A stretch of 64,000 bases of DNA from Candidatus Schekmanbacteria bacterium RIFCSPLOWO2_02_FULL_38_14 (lineage in GTDB: Bacteria > Schekmanbacteria > GWA2-38-11), in the NCBI GenBank assembly GCA_001790855.1, contig MGDH01000015.1, forward strand, positions 13,530-77,529, read 5' to 3'. The notes under the pieces are model-generated. The model did no database searches, had not been told where the DNA came from, and was given only the letters and a program-made list of their open reading frames with translations. Within the stretch, counting starts at the first letter, position 1. Each line of letters starts with the position of its first letter. Positions 1 through 10,139 of the stretch are shown one piece after another. A program made the position numbers and the translations under genes.

Positions 1-354
1 CTGAACAGTATAGATTTTTGCCTCTCCCTCATAATTTATTCCCCTCACAGCCCTCATAGTTCTATGCGGAGAATATATGCTCAGTGCAACTCTCGAATTT
101 TCCCTGATGTTATCAATCTTTCCTCCCCCCTCAGTCATTATGTAAATTGTCATTCCGTCATTTTTGTAATCAACTGCTGTTGCCCTTGGCACACCTTCTT
201 TATTTACAGTACAAAGAACACAGACATTGTTTAATTTAAGATAATTTACAATTTCATTTTCCAGCTCTTCACGGCTCGGTTTTGCAGGCTCAAGGCCCAA
301 TCCCTTCATATAGGAATCAAGAATTTCTTTTTTCAACTCCGGAGTGAGTTCCAT
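1..354 (-). CDS. Pyridoxamine 5'-phosphate oxidase family (FMN-binding) protein, 3' end cut by window
   Basis: The first 118 codons of a minus-strand gene are present and the rest lies beyond position 1. After a short helical N-terminus (MELTPELKKEILDSYM) the protein enters a split-barrel segment with 'VCVLCTVNKEGVPRATAV', then 'MTIYIMTEGGGKIDNI' and 'NSRVALSIYSP'. This is the usual order of the flavin-binding split barrel of the PNPOx-like family. Such proteins bind FMN or F420 or are heme-related, so the substrate cannot be told from this part. A strong AAAGGAGG site sits just upstream of the ATG. The cyclase-family gene ends 24 bases upstream on the same strand, so the two are probably co-transcribed. 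The family call is fairly safe; the exact function is unknown. Confidence 0.75.
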   Translation of the reverse strand, partial: MELTPELKKEILDSYMKGLGLEPAKPSREELENEIVNYLKLNNVCVLCTVNKEGVPRATAVDYKNDGMTIYIMTEGGGKIDNIRENSRVALSIYSPHRTMRAVRGINYEGEAKIYTVQ

Positions 355-378
355 TAACAGATCCTCCTTTTCATTAAA

Positions 379-1011
379 TCAGTTTATTTCTCTCAAAATC
401 ACCCTTGCAGGCGCGCCATCTCCTCCACTAATTTTAAGTGGCAGGCATATAAGCTCATATTCTCCCTGTGAAACTTTTAAAAGATTAATCCCTTCAAGGA
501 GAATGACTCCGTTTCCCAGCAATATATGGTGGGCAGGAGCGCCTGGTATCCCAAAACCCTCAACAGAGAGGTAGTCTATTCCAAGCAGTTTAACTCCTGC
601 TTCTACAATAAATTTAGCTGCCTTATCAGTTATGTAAACAAATTCCTTAAAGAATTTTTTCCTTCTCTCCCAGATTTTAGAGTTTGTTGTCTTGAATAAA
701 ACTCTCTCTTTTCCTTCCAAATTCAGTTTATTAATATCTTTTATATTGATTTTCTTCTCAGCATCTATTTCAAATACCCATGCCTTTCCTATAAAAATCC
801 CCAGCGGAATTTCATCCATTTTCTTCCCCTTTTTAAGAAAATGGTAAGGAGCATCTACATGGGTACCGGTATGAGACCCAAATGAAATGCGCGACACATT
901 GCAGGAACTTCCCTTTGAAATCTGGCGGTTTGGTCTTATCTTGACTTTCGGGTCTCTTGGCCATGCATGCATCCCCTCAAAAATAGGAACTGAGATATCG
1001 TAAATTTTCAT
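379..1011 (-). CDS. Cyclase-family metal-dependent hydrolase (kynurenine formamidase-like)
   Basis: The 210-residue product has the family signature HTGTHVDAPYHF near residues 47-58; its His and Asp residues bind the divalent metal in this family. The N-terminus 'IYDISVPIFEGMHAWPRDP' and the later 'LLGIDYLSVEGFG' are also typical. The length matches cyclase/KynB-like enzymes, which hydrolyse amide or lactone-like bonds. No other kynurenine-pathway gene is nearby, so true formamidase activity is only one possibility. It precedes the FMN-binding gene by 24 bases in an apparent two-gene unit. No strong ribosome binding site is visible. Confidence 0.8.
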   Translation of the reverse strand: MKIYDISVPIFEGMHAWPRDPKVKIRPNRQISKGSSCNVSRISFGSHTGTHVDAPYHFLKKGKKMDEIPLGIFIGKAWVFEIDAEKKINIKDINKLNLEGKERVLFKTTNSKIWERRKKFFKEFVYITDKAAKFIVEAGVKLLGIDYLSVEGFGIPGAPAHHILLGNGVILLEGINLLKVSQGEYELICLPLKISGGDGAPARVILREIN

Positions 1012-1389
1012 CAGTTTCTTTCAGAAAAGAGTCGAAAATAACTTACCTATTCAGAGGTTGAAGTTAGTTCTGAAAATTTCGCCACTAAGACAGTTCTTAA
1101 TCATGCTATTTGCTCGCTGTCAATTATAATTTTGAATTCTTGCTTTTCCTTAGAGCTTGTTAAAAGAGAAAATGTTAACTCCTTCAATCCTCTTGCAAAA
1201 CTTAACGATTTTCAGGAAGCAGGTCGTATATTGTATAAATGAGGCCTAATTAATTTCTGTACAATCAGTAGGTATAAAGCCCCAAATCAGCGGCGCGGTT
1301 GTATCGCGTCCGCTGGAGCGATTTATTAAATTGAAGCAATCTGGTACAAGGCAGTTTGATTGATTTGGACTTCCTGAGATATATCTTAA
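1012..1389. other. Intergenic stretch, nothing recognised
   Basis: AT-rich spacer between the cyclase gene and tRNA-Leu. I see no convincing reading frame, hairpin terminator or riboswitch. An open frame overlapping the tRNA on the minus strand is an artefact of the tRNA sequence. Confidence 0.5.
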
Positions 1390-1476
1390 TTGCCGAGAGC
1401 CGGAATCGAACCGGCACAGAGCTAAGCTCCGAGGGATTTTAAGTCCCTTGCGTCTACCAATTCCGCCATCCCGGCA
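1390..1476 (-). tRNA. tRNA-Leu (anticodon UAA)
   Basis: The minus strand folds into a long-variable-arm tRNA. The acceptor arms TGCCGGG and CTCGGCA pair over 7 bp with one G-T pair, followed by discriminator A. The anticodon stem AGGGA/TCCCT encloses the loop CTTAAAA, giving anticodon TAA. The T arm contains GGTTCGATTCC, and the extended variable region fits a class II tRNA. Anticodon, discriminator A and variable arm all agree with leucine. CCA is not encoded. Confidence 0.95.
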
Positions 1477-1649
1477 AGAAATTGTTTCAATGCCTTTTCT
1501 TATAGACAATAAAATTAAAAGTCAAATTCTTTTTTATGACCTGCATTAGCAAGTTAAAAACAACAGCGGTTAATAGCAACGTTAAAATGTAATGTTGCAA
1601 AAAAATATAGACTTTTTAAAAGTACTTTTGTATATTTCAAAATCTGAAT

Positions 1650-1721
1650 AGGCACGTAGCTCAGCGGTAGAGTGCTGCCTTGACACGGCAGAGGCCAGGG
1701 GTTCGACACCCCTCGTGCCTA
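1650..1721 (+). tRNA. tRNA-Val (anticodon GAC)
   Basis: The acceptor arms AGGCACG (1650-1656) and CGTGCCT (1714-1720) pair fully and are followed by discriminator A. The D stem GCTC/GAGT, the anticodon stem CTGCC/GGCAG around TTGACAC (anticodon GAC) and the T arm AGGGG-TTCGACA-CCCCT are all intact. CCA is not encoded. The tRNA ends 41 bases before thrS on the same strand, so the two may share a transcript. Confidence 0.95.
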
Positions 1722-1762
1722 TTAATTAATTTTATGAGGAGAAAAAAGAGAAAATAAATCTT

Positions 1763-3697
1763 ATGAGTCAAGTCCAGATCGCCCTTGAGGATGGCAGAAC
1801 ACACACAGTCTCATCAGGAAAATCAGTAGCAGAAATTCTTTCTTCTATTAATTCAAAATCCTTGGAAAATATCATTGCATGCAAGGTTGATGGTGCCCTT
1901 GAGGATTTAAGTTATATAGTTGACAAAAACATATCCTTAGAGACAATTTCAAAAAACTCTCAGGAAGGCCTTGAAATCCTGCGCCACAGCACTTCCCATA
2001 TAATGGCTCAGGCGGTTAAGGAACTTTACCCTGAAACCAAAGTCGCAATTGGTCCGGCAATAGAAAACGGATTCTACTACGACTTTGACAGAACTACCCC
2101 TTTCACTCCACAGGACCTTGAAAAAATAGAAAATAAAATGGAAGAAATAATCAGGTCAGGTTCTGCGTTCAAAAAAAATATATTTAAAAAAGAAAATGCA
2201 ATAAAATATTTCCAGTCAAAAGGTGAAATCTATAAGGTTGAGCTTTTGGAAGAAATTCCTCAGGGAGAGGTTACTGTTTATGAGCAGGGAAGTTTCACAG
2301 ACCTTTGCCGCGGGCCCCACATTCCTAAAACCTCATTTGTTTCCTCATTCAAACTTCTCAGTGTAGCCGGAGCCTACTGGCGGGGCAATGAAAAAAAACA
2401 GATGCTTCAGAGAATCTACGGAATATCCTTTTTTGATTCCTCAGAGCTTGAAAACTATTTAAAAAACTTAGAAGAAGCAAGAAAAAGAGACCACAGAAAG
2501 ATTGGAAAAGAGCTTGAACTCTTCAGCATTCATGATGAAATTGGGCCTGGTCTGGTTGTATATCACCCAAAAGGTGCAATGCTCAGAACAATGCTTGAAG
2601 ATTTTGAAAAAAAAGAGCACCTGAAAAGAGGATATCAGATAGTAATTGGTCCGACTCTTTTAAAATTAGACCTATGGAAACAATCAGGGCATTATGACAA
2701 CTACCGTGAGATGATGTATTTCACAGAAATAGAAGGACAAACTTACGGAATAAAACCTATGAACTGTATTTCCCATATGCTGATATACAAGAGCAAGACA
2801 AGGAGCTATCGTGACCTACCTTTAAGGTTTTTTGAACTTGGAACTGTTCACCGCCATGAAAAATCCGGTGTCCTTCATGGGTTGCTTAGAGTAAGAGGGT
2901 TCACACAGGACGATGCTCACATACTTTGTACTCCTGAACAACTTCAGGATGAAATCTCAGGAATTATTGACTTTGTTGATTATGTGATGAGAATATTTAA
3001 ATTTGAATATATATTAGAATTAAGCACAAAACCTGAAAAATCCATTGGCAGTGATGAGGATTGGAAAAGAGCTACCAATGCTCTGGTTTCTGCCCTTAAT
3101 AAAAGAGGGCTAGGATTTGAGACATGTGTTGGAGAGGGAGCATTTTATGGCCCTAAAATAGATATAAAACTTAAAGATATACTTGGAAGACTATGGCAGT
3201 GTGCAACAATCCAGTGTGATTTTGCTCTTCCTGAAAGATTTGACCTCTCCTACACAGACCACGATGGAAAACCATACAGGCCTGTAATGCTCCATCGTGT
3301 AATACTGGGTTCAATGGAAAGATTCCTTGGGATTTTAATAGAACATTTTGCTGGAGCTTTCCCAACCTGGCTTGCTCCGGTTCAGTCAAGAATATTGACA
3401 ATTACCAACAAAGTAGACCAGTATGGAGAGAAAATAAAAAGTTTGCTAATCAATGAAGGAATCCGTTGCGAATTTGATTCAAGAAATGAAAAAATTTCAT
3501 TCAAAATCAGAGAAGCACAGCTTCAGAAAATTCCTTATTTTCTTATAGTAGGAAAAAGGGAGGAAAAAGAAGAAACAGTTTCAGTAAGGCTTAGAGACGG
3601 AAGAGACTTAGGTTCTACCCCCATTTCAGAAGTAATCAGAATGATTAATAACGATATTACTTCAAAGAAACTATTACCAGGAGGTGATATAGTATAA
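1763..3697 (+). CDS. thrS: Threonyl-tRNA synthetase
   Basis: The 644-residue length is normal for bacterial ThrRS, which charges tRNA-Thr in the cytoplasm. Domains in order are an N-terminal TGS domain (about 1-62), an editing domain with HSTSH near residue 76 and 'DLCRGPHI', the class II catalytic core ('YGIKPMNC', 'RFFELGTVHRHEKSGVLHG', 'GEGAFYGPKIDI', 'VILGSMERFLGILIEHFAG'), and the C-terminal anticodon-binding domain. The ATG at 1763 lies about 20 bases after a GAGGAG run, a loose fit, but the TGS start supports it. The stop codon overlaps the start of infC, so the two are likely translationally coupled. Confidence 0.97.
   Translation: MSQVQIALEDGRTHTVSSGKSVAEILSSINSKSLENIIACKVDGALEDLSYIVDKNISLETISKNSQEGLEILRHSTSHIMAQAVKELYPETKVAIGPAIENGFYYDFDRTTPFTPQDLEKIENKMEEIIRSGSAFKKNIFKKENAIKYFQSKGEIYKVELLEEIPQGEVTVYEQGSFTDLCRGPHIPKTSFVSSFKLLSVAGAYWRGNEKKQMLQRIYGISFFDSSELENYLKNLEEARKRDHRKIGKELELFSIHDEIGPGLVVYHPKGAMLRTMLEDFEKKEHLKRGYQIVIGPTLLKLDLWKQSGHYDNYREMMYFTEIEGQTYGIKPMNCISHMLIYKSKTRSYRDLPLRFFELGTVHRHEKSGVLHGLLRVRGFTQDDAHILCTPEQLQDEISGIIDFVDYVMRIFKFEYILELSTKPEKSIGSDEDWKRATNALVSALNKRGLGFETCVGEGAFYGPKIDIKLKDILGRLWQCATIQCDFALPERFDLSYTDHDGKPYRPVMLHRVILGSMERFLGILIEHFAGAFPTWLAPVQSRILTITNKVDQYGEKIKSLLINEGIRCEFDSRNEKISFKIREAQLQKIPYFLIVGKREEKEETVSVRLRDGRDLGSTPISEVIRMINNDITSKKLLPGGDIV
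3679..3688 (+). promoter_or_regulatory. Full-length Shine-Dalgarno site of infC
   Basis: AGGAGGTGAT, inside the last codons of thrS, is a perfect 10-base complement of the usual 16S rRNA 3' tail. It lies 5 bases before ATA at 3694 and 8 before ATC at 3697. It decides where infC starts, because that frame has no ATG, GTG or TTG between its upstream stop (3685-3687) and codon 60. Confidence 0.85.
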
Positions 3698-4206
3698 TCA
3701 AAAGAGTAAGAGTCAATGAGAAAATAATTGCTAAGGAGATAAGAGTAATTTCATCATCAGGTGAGCAGCTTGGAATCCTTACACCTGCTGAAGCATTAAA
3801 AATTGCCCAAAACGAAGGGTTAGACCTTGTAGAAATAGCTCCATCAGCAAACCCTTCTGTATGCAAAGTTATGGACTATGGTAAATTTTTATTTCAGCAG
3901 AAAAAGAAATCACACGATTCAAGAAAGAAACAAAAGATTTTCCATGTCAAAGAGGTAAAGTTAAGGCCTAAAACAGAAAAACACGATATCGAATTTAAAA
4001 CAAAGCATATAGAAAGATTTCTGAAGTTAGGTGATAAGGCAAAGGTTATAGTAATGTTCCATGGAAGAGAGTTGGCTTACACCAATATTGGAAGAGAAAT
4101 ACTTGGGAAAATAGCAGACGCTGTAAAGGAACTTGGTGTAATTGAGCAACCTCCAAGGCTTGAAGGAAGTAACATGACTATGATTCTGAGCCCAAAACAT
4201 AACTAA
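3694..4206 (+). CDS. infC: Translation initiation factor IF-3, AUA or AUC start
   Basis: IF-3 binds the 30S subunit and checks start codons and initiator tRNA. The conserved protein is already readable from position 3697 (KRVRVNEKIIAKEIRVI, then LDLVEIAPSANPSVCKVMDYGKF). An ATG-only prediction would begin at 3871 and lose the whole N-terminal domain. The C-terminal domain contains 'KEVKLRPKTEKHDIEFK' and ends 'MTMILSPKHN', giving about 170 residues, normal for IF-3. The only usable starts after the strong ribosome site are ATA 3694 or ATC 3697. Rare AUU/AUC/AUA starts are known for infC and allow IF-3 to repress its own translation. The start overlaps the thrS stop. The usual followers rpmI and rplT are absent; ptsI comes next. 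Confidence 0.93.
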   Translation: MIKRVRVNEKIIAKEIRVISSSGEQLGILTPAEALKIAQNEGLDLVEIAPSANPSVCKVMDYGKFLFQQKKKSHDSRKKQKIFHVKEVKLRPKTEKHDIEFKTKHIERFLKLGDKAKVIVMFHGRELAYTNIGREILGKIADAVKELGVIEQPPRLEGSNMTMILSPKHN

Positions 4207-4330
4207 AGAAAAGATAACTGGATAATATAAATAGTTTGGTTCTTTAATAGTCTAATTTCTTATCATCTTCAGGTTTCTAACGAGAATAAACTAATTATTT
4301 GCCAATGATCTTTTAGAGCAACCAGGACAA

Positions 4331-6085
4331 ATGATTCAAAAAGCATTTAAAGGCATAGGTGTTTCTCCAGGAATAGTAATCGGAAAGGCTTATCTCCTAA
4401 ACCGTGAAATTGAATCAATTCCGAAGTATAGGCTTGGAGAACACGAGAAAGAAAAAGAAATTCAGCGTTTTAAAGAAGCAATCAATCTTTCAATCAGTCA
4501 GATTAAAAGCATCAAGGAACGTCTTTCCAAGGCTCTCGGGCAGGAACATGTCTACATTTTTGATGCCAAAATATTGATGCTTCAGGACGAAACGCTTCAT
4601 AAAAAGGTTACAGAAAACATAATGCATAAGAAAATGAATGCAGAGTGGGCTCTTTCAGAATCTATCGGGGATCTGGTCAATATTTTTTCTAGCTTTGATG
4701 ATGAATATTTAAAAGAACGAAGAACTGATATTGATAATCTTGGTAAAAGGATACTTGCAAACCTTATGGGACATGAACATGAAAGTATATCAGACATTAA
4801 AGAAAAGGTTATAGTTATTGCTCATGACCTTGCCCCTTCAGACACAGCCCAGATGCAGAAAGACAAGGTAACTGCCTTTGCCACTGATATTGGTGGTAAA
4901 ACCTCGCATACAGCTATTATGGCAAGATGCCTGGAAATCCCTGCTGTCGTAGGTTTGGAAAATATAACTAACTATGCTAAAAACGGAGATAATATTATTG
5001 TTGACGGAAACTCTGGAGAAGTTCTGATAAATCCGGATGAGCACACATATCAAACCTATTTAGAAAGGCAAATTGAATTTAATGTTTTTCAGCAGGACCT
5101 TTATAAGTTAAAGGATTTACCTGCAGTGACTTTGGATGGTCAAAGAATAAACATAACTGCTAATATCGAACTGTCAAAAGAAATTGATGCTGTTACAGAC
5201 CATGGTGCTGATGGAATAGGGTTGTACAGAACGGAATTTTTATATTTAAACCGAAAAACTCTTCCTTCTGAAGAAGAACAGTTTGAAAACTACAGAGTTG
5301 TTGCAAAAAAAATTGCACCACTTCCTGCTATTCTTCGCACTCTTGACTTAGGAGGCGACAAATTCCTTTCCCACTTGGACCTTGCAGAAGAAATGAATCC
5401 TGCTATGGGTCTCAGGGCTATAAGGTTCTGCCTTGACCAACCATGGATTTTCAAAACTCAGCTAAGAGCAATTTTGAGGGCAAGTATTTATGGCAACCTG
5501 AAAATAATGTATCCTATGATTTCTGGAATCAATGAATTAACAAAAGCCAATTCAATACTTGAAGAGTGCAAAAAAGAATTAAGGAAAGAAGGAAAACCGT
5601 TCAACGAAAACATTCCGGTTGGAATAATGATTGAAGTCCCAACCGCTGCCCTGACTGCAGATATTCTTGCAAAAGAAGTCGATTTTTTCAGTATTGGAAC
5701 AAATGACCTGATCCAGTATTCACTCGCTATTGACCGCGTAAATGAAAAAGTAGCATATCTTTACGACCCGCTTCATCCTGCAATTTTAAGATTAATAAAA
5801 AATGTAATAGATTCAGCAAAAGAAGAAAGCATCCCAACCTGTCTATGCGGTGAAATGGGAGGTGAAACATTATATAGTTTAATCCTTATTGGCTTAGGTA
5901 TTGATGAACTAAGCATGAATCCAAGCTCTATCTTAACCATAAAAAAAATGATAAGAGCTATTACTTTAGAAGAAGCAAAAAGAATTGCAAACCATGCTCT
6001 TACCCTAAAAACTTCAAAGGAGATAGAAGACTATGTGAAAAAGGAAATAAAAAATAAATTTCACAACAAGTTCATATTCAACTAA
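4331..6085 (+). CDS. ptsI: Phosphoenolpyruvate-protein phosphotransferase (enzyme I)
   Basis: Enzyme I transfers phosphate from PEP to the carrier HPr at the head of the phosphotransferase system. The 584-residue product has the HPr-binding N-terminal domain, the phospho-histidine motif GGKTSHTAIMAR with His near residue 193, and a C-terminal PEP-binding barrel. That barrel shows 'GIGLYRTEFLYL', 'LDLGGDKFL', 'DFFSIGTNDLIQYSLAIDR' and 'CLCGEMGGE' carrying the catalytic Cys. There is no extra GAF domain, so it is the carbohydrate type rather than the nitrogen type PtsP. No HPr or sugar EII gene is in the window, so its role may be regulatory. The ribosome site is weak. Confidence 0.93.
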   Translation: MIQKAFKGIGVSPGIVIGKAYLLNREIESIPKYRLGEHEKEKEIQRFKEAINLSISQIKSIKERLSKALGQEHVYIFDAKILMLQDETLHKKVTENIMHKKMNAEWALSESIGDLVNIFSSFDDEYLKERRTDIDNLGKRILANLMGHEHESISDIKEKVIVIAHDLAPSDTAQMQKDKVTAFATDIGGKTSHTAIMARCLEIPAVVGLENITNYAKNGDNIIVDGNSGEVLINPDEHTYQTYLERQIEFNVFQQDLYKLKDLPAVTLDGQRINITANIELSKEIDAVTDHGADGIGLYRTEFLYLNRKTLPSEEEQFENYRVVAKKIAPLPAILRTLDLGGDKFLSHLDLAEEMNPAMGLRAIRFCLDQPWIFKTQLRAILRASIYGNLKIMYPMISGINELTKANSILEECKKELRKEGKPFNENIPVGIMIEVPTAALTADILAKEVDFFSIGTNDLIQYSLAIDRVNEKVAYLYDPLHPAILRLIKNVIDSAKEESIPTCLCGEMGGETLYSLILIGLGIDELSMNPSSILTIKKMIRAITLEEAKRIANHALTLKTSKEIEDYVKKEIKNKFHNKFIFN

Positions 6086-6124
6086 ATCAACAAATAACTA
6101 CAACTTTTTTAGAGGAGTTCTACT

Positions 6125-7291
6125 GTGAGCAGAAAAGATTTTTTATTTACGTCAGAATCTGTAACAGAAGGGCATCCAGATAAAATAGCAGATCAGATAT
6201 CTGATGCTGTTTTAGATGCTGTTATCAGTCAAGATCCTAATTCAAGGGTTGCCTGCGAAACTATGGTAACCACTGGAATGGTAGTTATAGCAGGAGAAAT
6301 AACTACAAAAGCAATTATAGACATTCCTAAAACAGCAAGGGAAACTATCAGGGAGATAGGATATACAAGGGCTAAATACGGATTTGACTGCGAAACATGT
6401 GCAGTTCTTACCTCGATTGATAAGCAGTCACCTGATATAGCTCAGGGAGTAGATGCATCAGACGCCAAACCTCAGGGAGCAGGTGACCAGGGACTTATGT
6501 TCGGATATGCCTGCGATGAAACACCCGAGCTTATGCCAATGCCAATATCACTCGCACATAAGCTGGCTCTGAAATTATCAGAAATGAGAAAAAACAATGT
6601 ATTAAATTACCTCAGGCCAGACGGAAAAACACAGGTAACAGTGGAATATGTTGATGGAATGCCTGCAAGGATTGATACGGTAATAGTATCTTCACAGCAC
6701 GGTCCTGATATCACTCCAAAAGAAATGAAAGCAGATATTATTGAAAAAATAATAAAACCTGTTATGCCTAAAGGGCTTTTCAATGAGAATGATGCGACAA
6801 TTTACATAAATCCAACCGGAAGATTCGTAGTTGGCGGGCCTATGGGCGACTGCGGGTTAACAGGAAGAAAAATAATCGTTGATACTTATGGGGGGGTTGG
6901 AAGCCATGGTGGCGGAGCTTTTTCCGGAAAGGACCCATCCAAGGTTGACAGGTCTGCTTCCTATATGGCAAGGCATATTGCAAAAAACATTGTAGCTTCA
7001 GGTGTTGCAAAAAAATGTGAAGTACAGTTGGCATATGCAATAGGAATTGCTGAGCCTGTTTCCATTATGATTGATACATTCAATACCGGAAAAATTTCTC
7101 TTGCTGAACTTAGAAAAATTGTAAGAGATACTTTTGACTTAACTCCATCAGGTATAATTAAATACCTTGATTTAAAACGTCCTATTTATAAAAAGACTGC
7201 TGCTTATGGACATTTTGGAAGAAATGAACCTGAGTTTACATGGGAAAAAATAAATAAGGCTGAAGAAATAAGGAAGGCAGCGGGATTCTAA
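6125..7291 (+). CDS. metK: S-adenosylmethionine synthetase
   Basis: MetK makes SAM from methionine and ATP. The 388-residue product shows [19 protein letters not shown], the '[12 protein letters not shown]' loop, '[19 protein letters not shown]' and the P-loop-like [17 protein letters not shown]. The start is GTG at 6125, preceded by AGAGGAG. It is followed after 41 bases by ahcY on the same strand, so SAM synthesis and S-adenosylhomocysteine disposal are probably co-expressed. No SAM riboswitch is visible in the 39 bases after ptsI. Confidence 0.97.
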   Translation: MSRKDFLFTSESVTEGHPDKIADQISDAVLDAVISQDPNSRVACETMVTTGMVVIAGEITTKAIIDIPKTARETIREIGYTRAKYGFDCETCAVLTSIDKQSPDIAQGVDASDAKPQGAGDQGLMFGYACDETPELMPMPISLAHKLALKLSEMRKNNVLNYLRPDGKTQVTVEYVDGMPARIDTVIVSSQHGPDITPKEMKADIIEKIIKPVMPKGLFNENDATIYINPTGRFVVGGPMGDCGLTGRKIIVDTYGGVGSHGGGAFSGKDPSKVDRSASYMARHIAKNIVASGVAKKCEVQLAYAIGIAEPVSIMIDTFNTGKISLAELRKIVRDTFDLTPSGIIKYLDLKRPIYKKTAAYGHFGRNEPEFTWEKINKAEEIRKAAGF

Positions 7292-7314
7292 CGTAAAAGC
7301 ATAAATCAAAATAA

Positions 7315-8589
<1,275 letters not shown>

Positions 8590-8625
8590 TAACAAAGATT
8601 AGAGCTAAAATTACTAAGCAAGTAT

Positions 8626-8673
8626 AAAAGGGTTCAAGTATATTAAAAAATAATTTAATGCTTGAACCCTTTT
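8626..8673. terminator. Bidirectional intrinsic terminator between ahcY and trxA
   Basis: AAAAGGGTTCAAG (8626-8638) and CTTGAACCCTTTT (8661-8673) are perfect 13-bp inverted arms around an AT-rich 22-base loop, with T-rich sequence on the far side. It lies between two convergent genes and can serve both. Confidence 0.85.
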
Positions 8674-8710
8674 ATTTTATTAATTGTTTTTCCAAGAATT
8701 TTTCATATTA

Positions 8711-9031
8711 TCAGGCTTTATCGATCATTGCCTTTATCTGGACTTTGCTTTGTGCACCAATGAGATGATCCACAACTGCACCACCTTTAAAAAGCATAAG
8801 CGTGGGAATACTCATAACCTTATATTTGGAAGCAATAGAGGGATTATCATCAACATTTAACTTTCCAACCTTAACTTTACCTGAATATTCTTCAGAAATT
8901 TCCTCAACTACAGGTGCTACCATTCTACATGGTCCACACCAGGTAGCCCAAAAGTCAACCAGTACCGGAATATCCGATTTCAAAACCTCTTGTTCAAAGT
9001 TTTTTTCAGTAATTTCAATCTCTCTTCCCAT
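8711..9031 (-). CDS. trxA: Thioredoxin
   Basis: The 106-residue product has the redox motif WCGPC at about residues 31-35 within 'LVDFWATWCGPCRM', plus the conserved 'VMSIPTLMLFKGG' with cis-Pro. It is a cytoplasmic disulfide reductase of normal length with no signal peptide. AGGAGG lies a few bases upstream of the ATG. It is 64 bases downstream of the epimerase gene on the same strand. No thioredoxin reductase is in the window. Confidence 0.96.
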   Translation of the reverse strand: MGREIEITEKNFEQEVLKSDIPVLVDFWATWCGPCRMVAPVVEEISEEYSGKVKVGKLNVDDNPSIASKYKVMSIPTLMLFKGGAVVDHLIGAQSKVQIKAMIDKA

Positions 9032-9095
9032 TTATCCTCCTTTATCAACAAACTATCCCGTAACAGAGATTTGAGGAATTCTTTTGATTGTAGAA

Positions 9096-10139
9096 TTAAG
9101 AAAATATTTTTTTATTCTCCTTAACCCATTCTACTAACTTTAATACGCCTTTTTTGGGTTCAATCTCTGGTTTCCAGCCAAGTTCCCTTCTTGCTTTAGA
9201 AATATCTGAAATATACACTTTTTGATCGCTTGGCCTCCAATCTCCAAATTCTAATAAACTTCTTTTTCCTGTGGTTTTTTCTAATATATCCAGAAGTTCT
9301 AAAAGTGAAAGGGTTTTGGTATATCCGCCACCAGTATTAAAAACCCCGCATTGAATATCACTTTTTAAAAACGCCTCATATGCCCTGATAAGATCAGTTA
9401 CAAACAAAACATCTCTGACCTGTTTCCCATCCCCATATATTCTGATTGGATTATTCATCATAGTAGCTATTGCAAACCACGAAACCCATCCCTGGTCTTC
9501 AACTCCAAACTGCCTTGTTCCGTATATGCATGACATTCTAAAAACACCAATTTTCAATTCATACTGGTGAGAGAAATCCTGCATATAGATATCACCGGTA
9601 AGTTTAGAACAGCCATATGGTGTATGCTCACAGAGGTCTATTGAAAAACTTTCAGGGATTCCAAATTTATACTTATCATCAAATCTGTATCTTGTCTTTT
9701 CTTCAAAAACTTTTATTTTATTAACATTGTGACCATAAACTTTGTTTGTAGAGCAATAAACTATTGATGGTCTTTTTTTTAATCTTCTTGCTACTTCCAA
9801 TACATTAAATGTACCCGCCGCATTTACAGAAAAATCAGGTTCAGGATTTACTACGGATGTTGTTACTGCTGTTTGGGCTGCTGCATGAATTATTATCTCA
9901 GCATCTGATGCAGCTCTTTTTAAACTTTCAAAACTCCTGACATCCCCTTTTACCAGTTTTATTTTTTTTAATGATTTTAAATAATTCCAGTTAAACCTTG
10001 CATTTCTCTCATCTTTTCCAAGCAATTCAGCCCTTGAAAGATTATCAAAAACAACGACATCATAGCCGTTTTTTGAAAAATATTCTGCTGCATGACTTCC
10101 TATGAATCCCGCCCCTCCGGTAATTAAAATTTTACTCAT
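9096..10139 (-). CDS. NAD-dependent sugar-nucleotide epimerase, CDP-paratose 2-epimerase-like
   Basis: The 347-residue extended-SDR protein has the Rossmann loop GGAGFIGSHAAEYF, an 'IIHAAAQTAV' strand and the catalytic YGCSK. 'STNKVYG' and 'SCIYGTRQFGVEDQGWVSWF' are the hallmark of CDP-paratose/tyvelose 2-epimerases and their relatives rather than of GalE. These enzymes shape unusual deoxy sugars of surface polysaccharides. No other CDP-sugar gene is adjacent. The subfamily call is from motif memory; a broader UDP-sugar epimerase remains possible. Confidence 0.82.
   Translation of the reverse strand: MSKILITGGAGFIGSHAAEYFSKNGYDVVVFDNLSRAELLGKDERNARFNWNYLKSLKKIKLVKGDVRSFESLKRAASDAEIIIHAAAQTAVTTSVVNPEPDFSVNAAGTFNVLEVARRLKKRPSIVYCSTNKVYGHNVNKIKVFEEKTRYRFDDKYKFGIPESFSIDLCEHTPYGCSKLTGDIYMQDFSHQYELKIGVFRMSCIYGTRQFGVEDQGWVSWFAIATMMNNPIRIYGDGKQVRDVLFVTDLIRAYEAFLKSDIQCGVFNTGGGYTKTLSLLELLDILEKTTGKRSLLEFGDWRPSDQKVYISDISKARRELGWKPEIEPKKGVLKLVEWVKENKKIFS

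Noticed and set aside
1246-1509. 87-codon open frame on the minus strand
   Set aside because: It overlaps tRNA-Leu completely; the apparent peptide is tRNA sequence.
3871-4206. IF-3 starting at ATG 3871
   Set aside because: This would remove the conserved N-terminal domain; the frame is clearly coding back to 3697.
6086-6124. SAM riboswitch before metK
   Set aside because: The gap is 39 bases, too short for any known SAM riboswitch.
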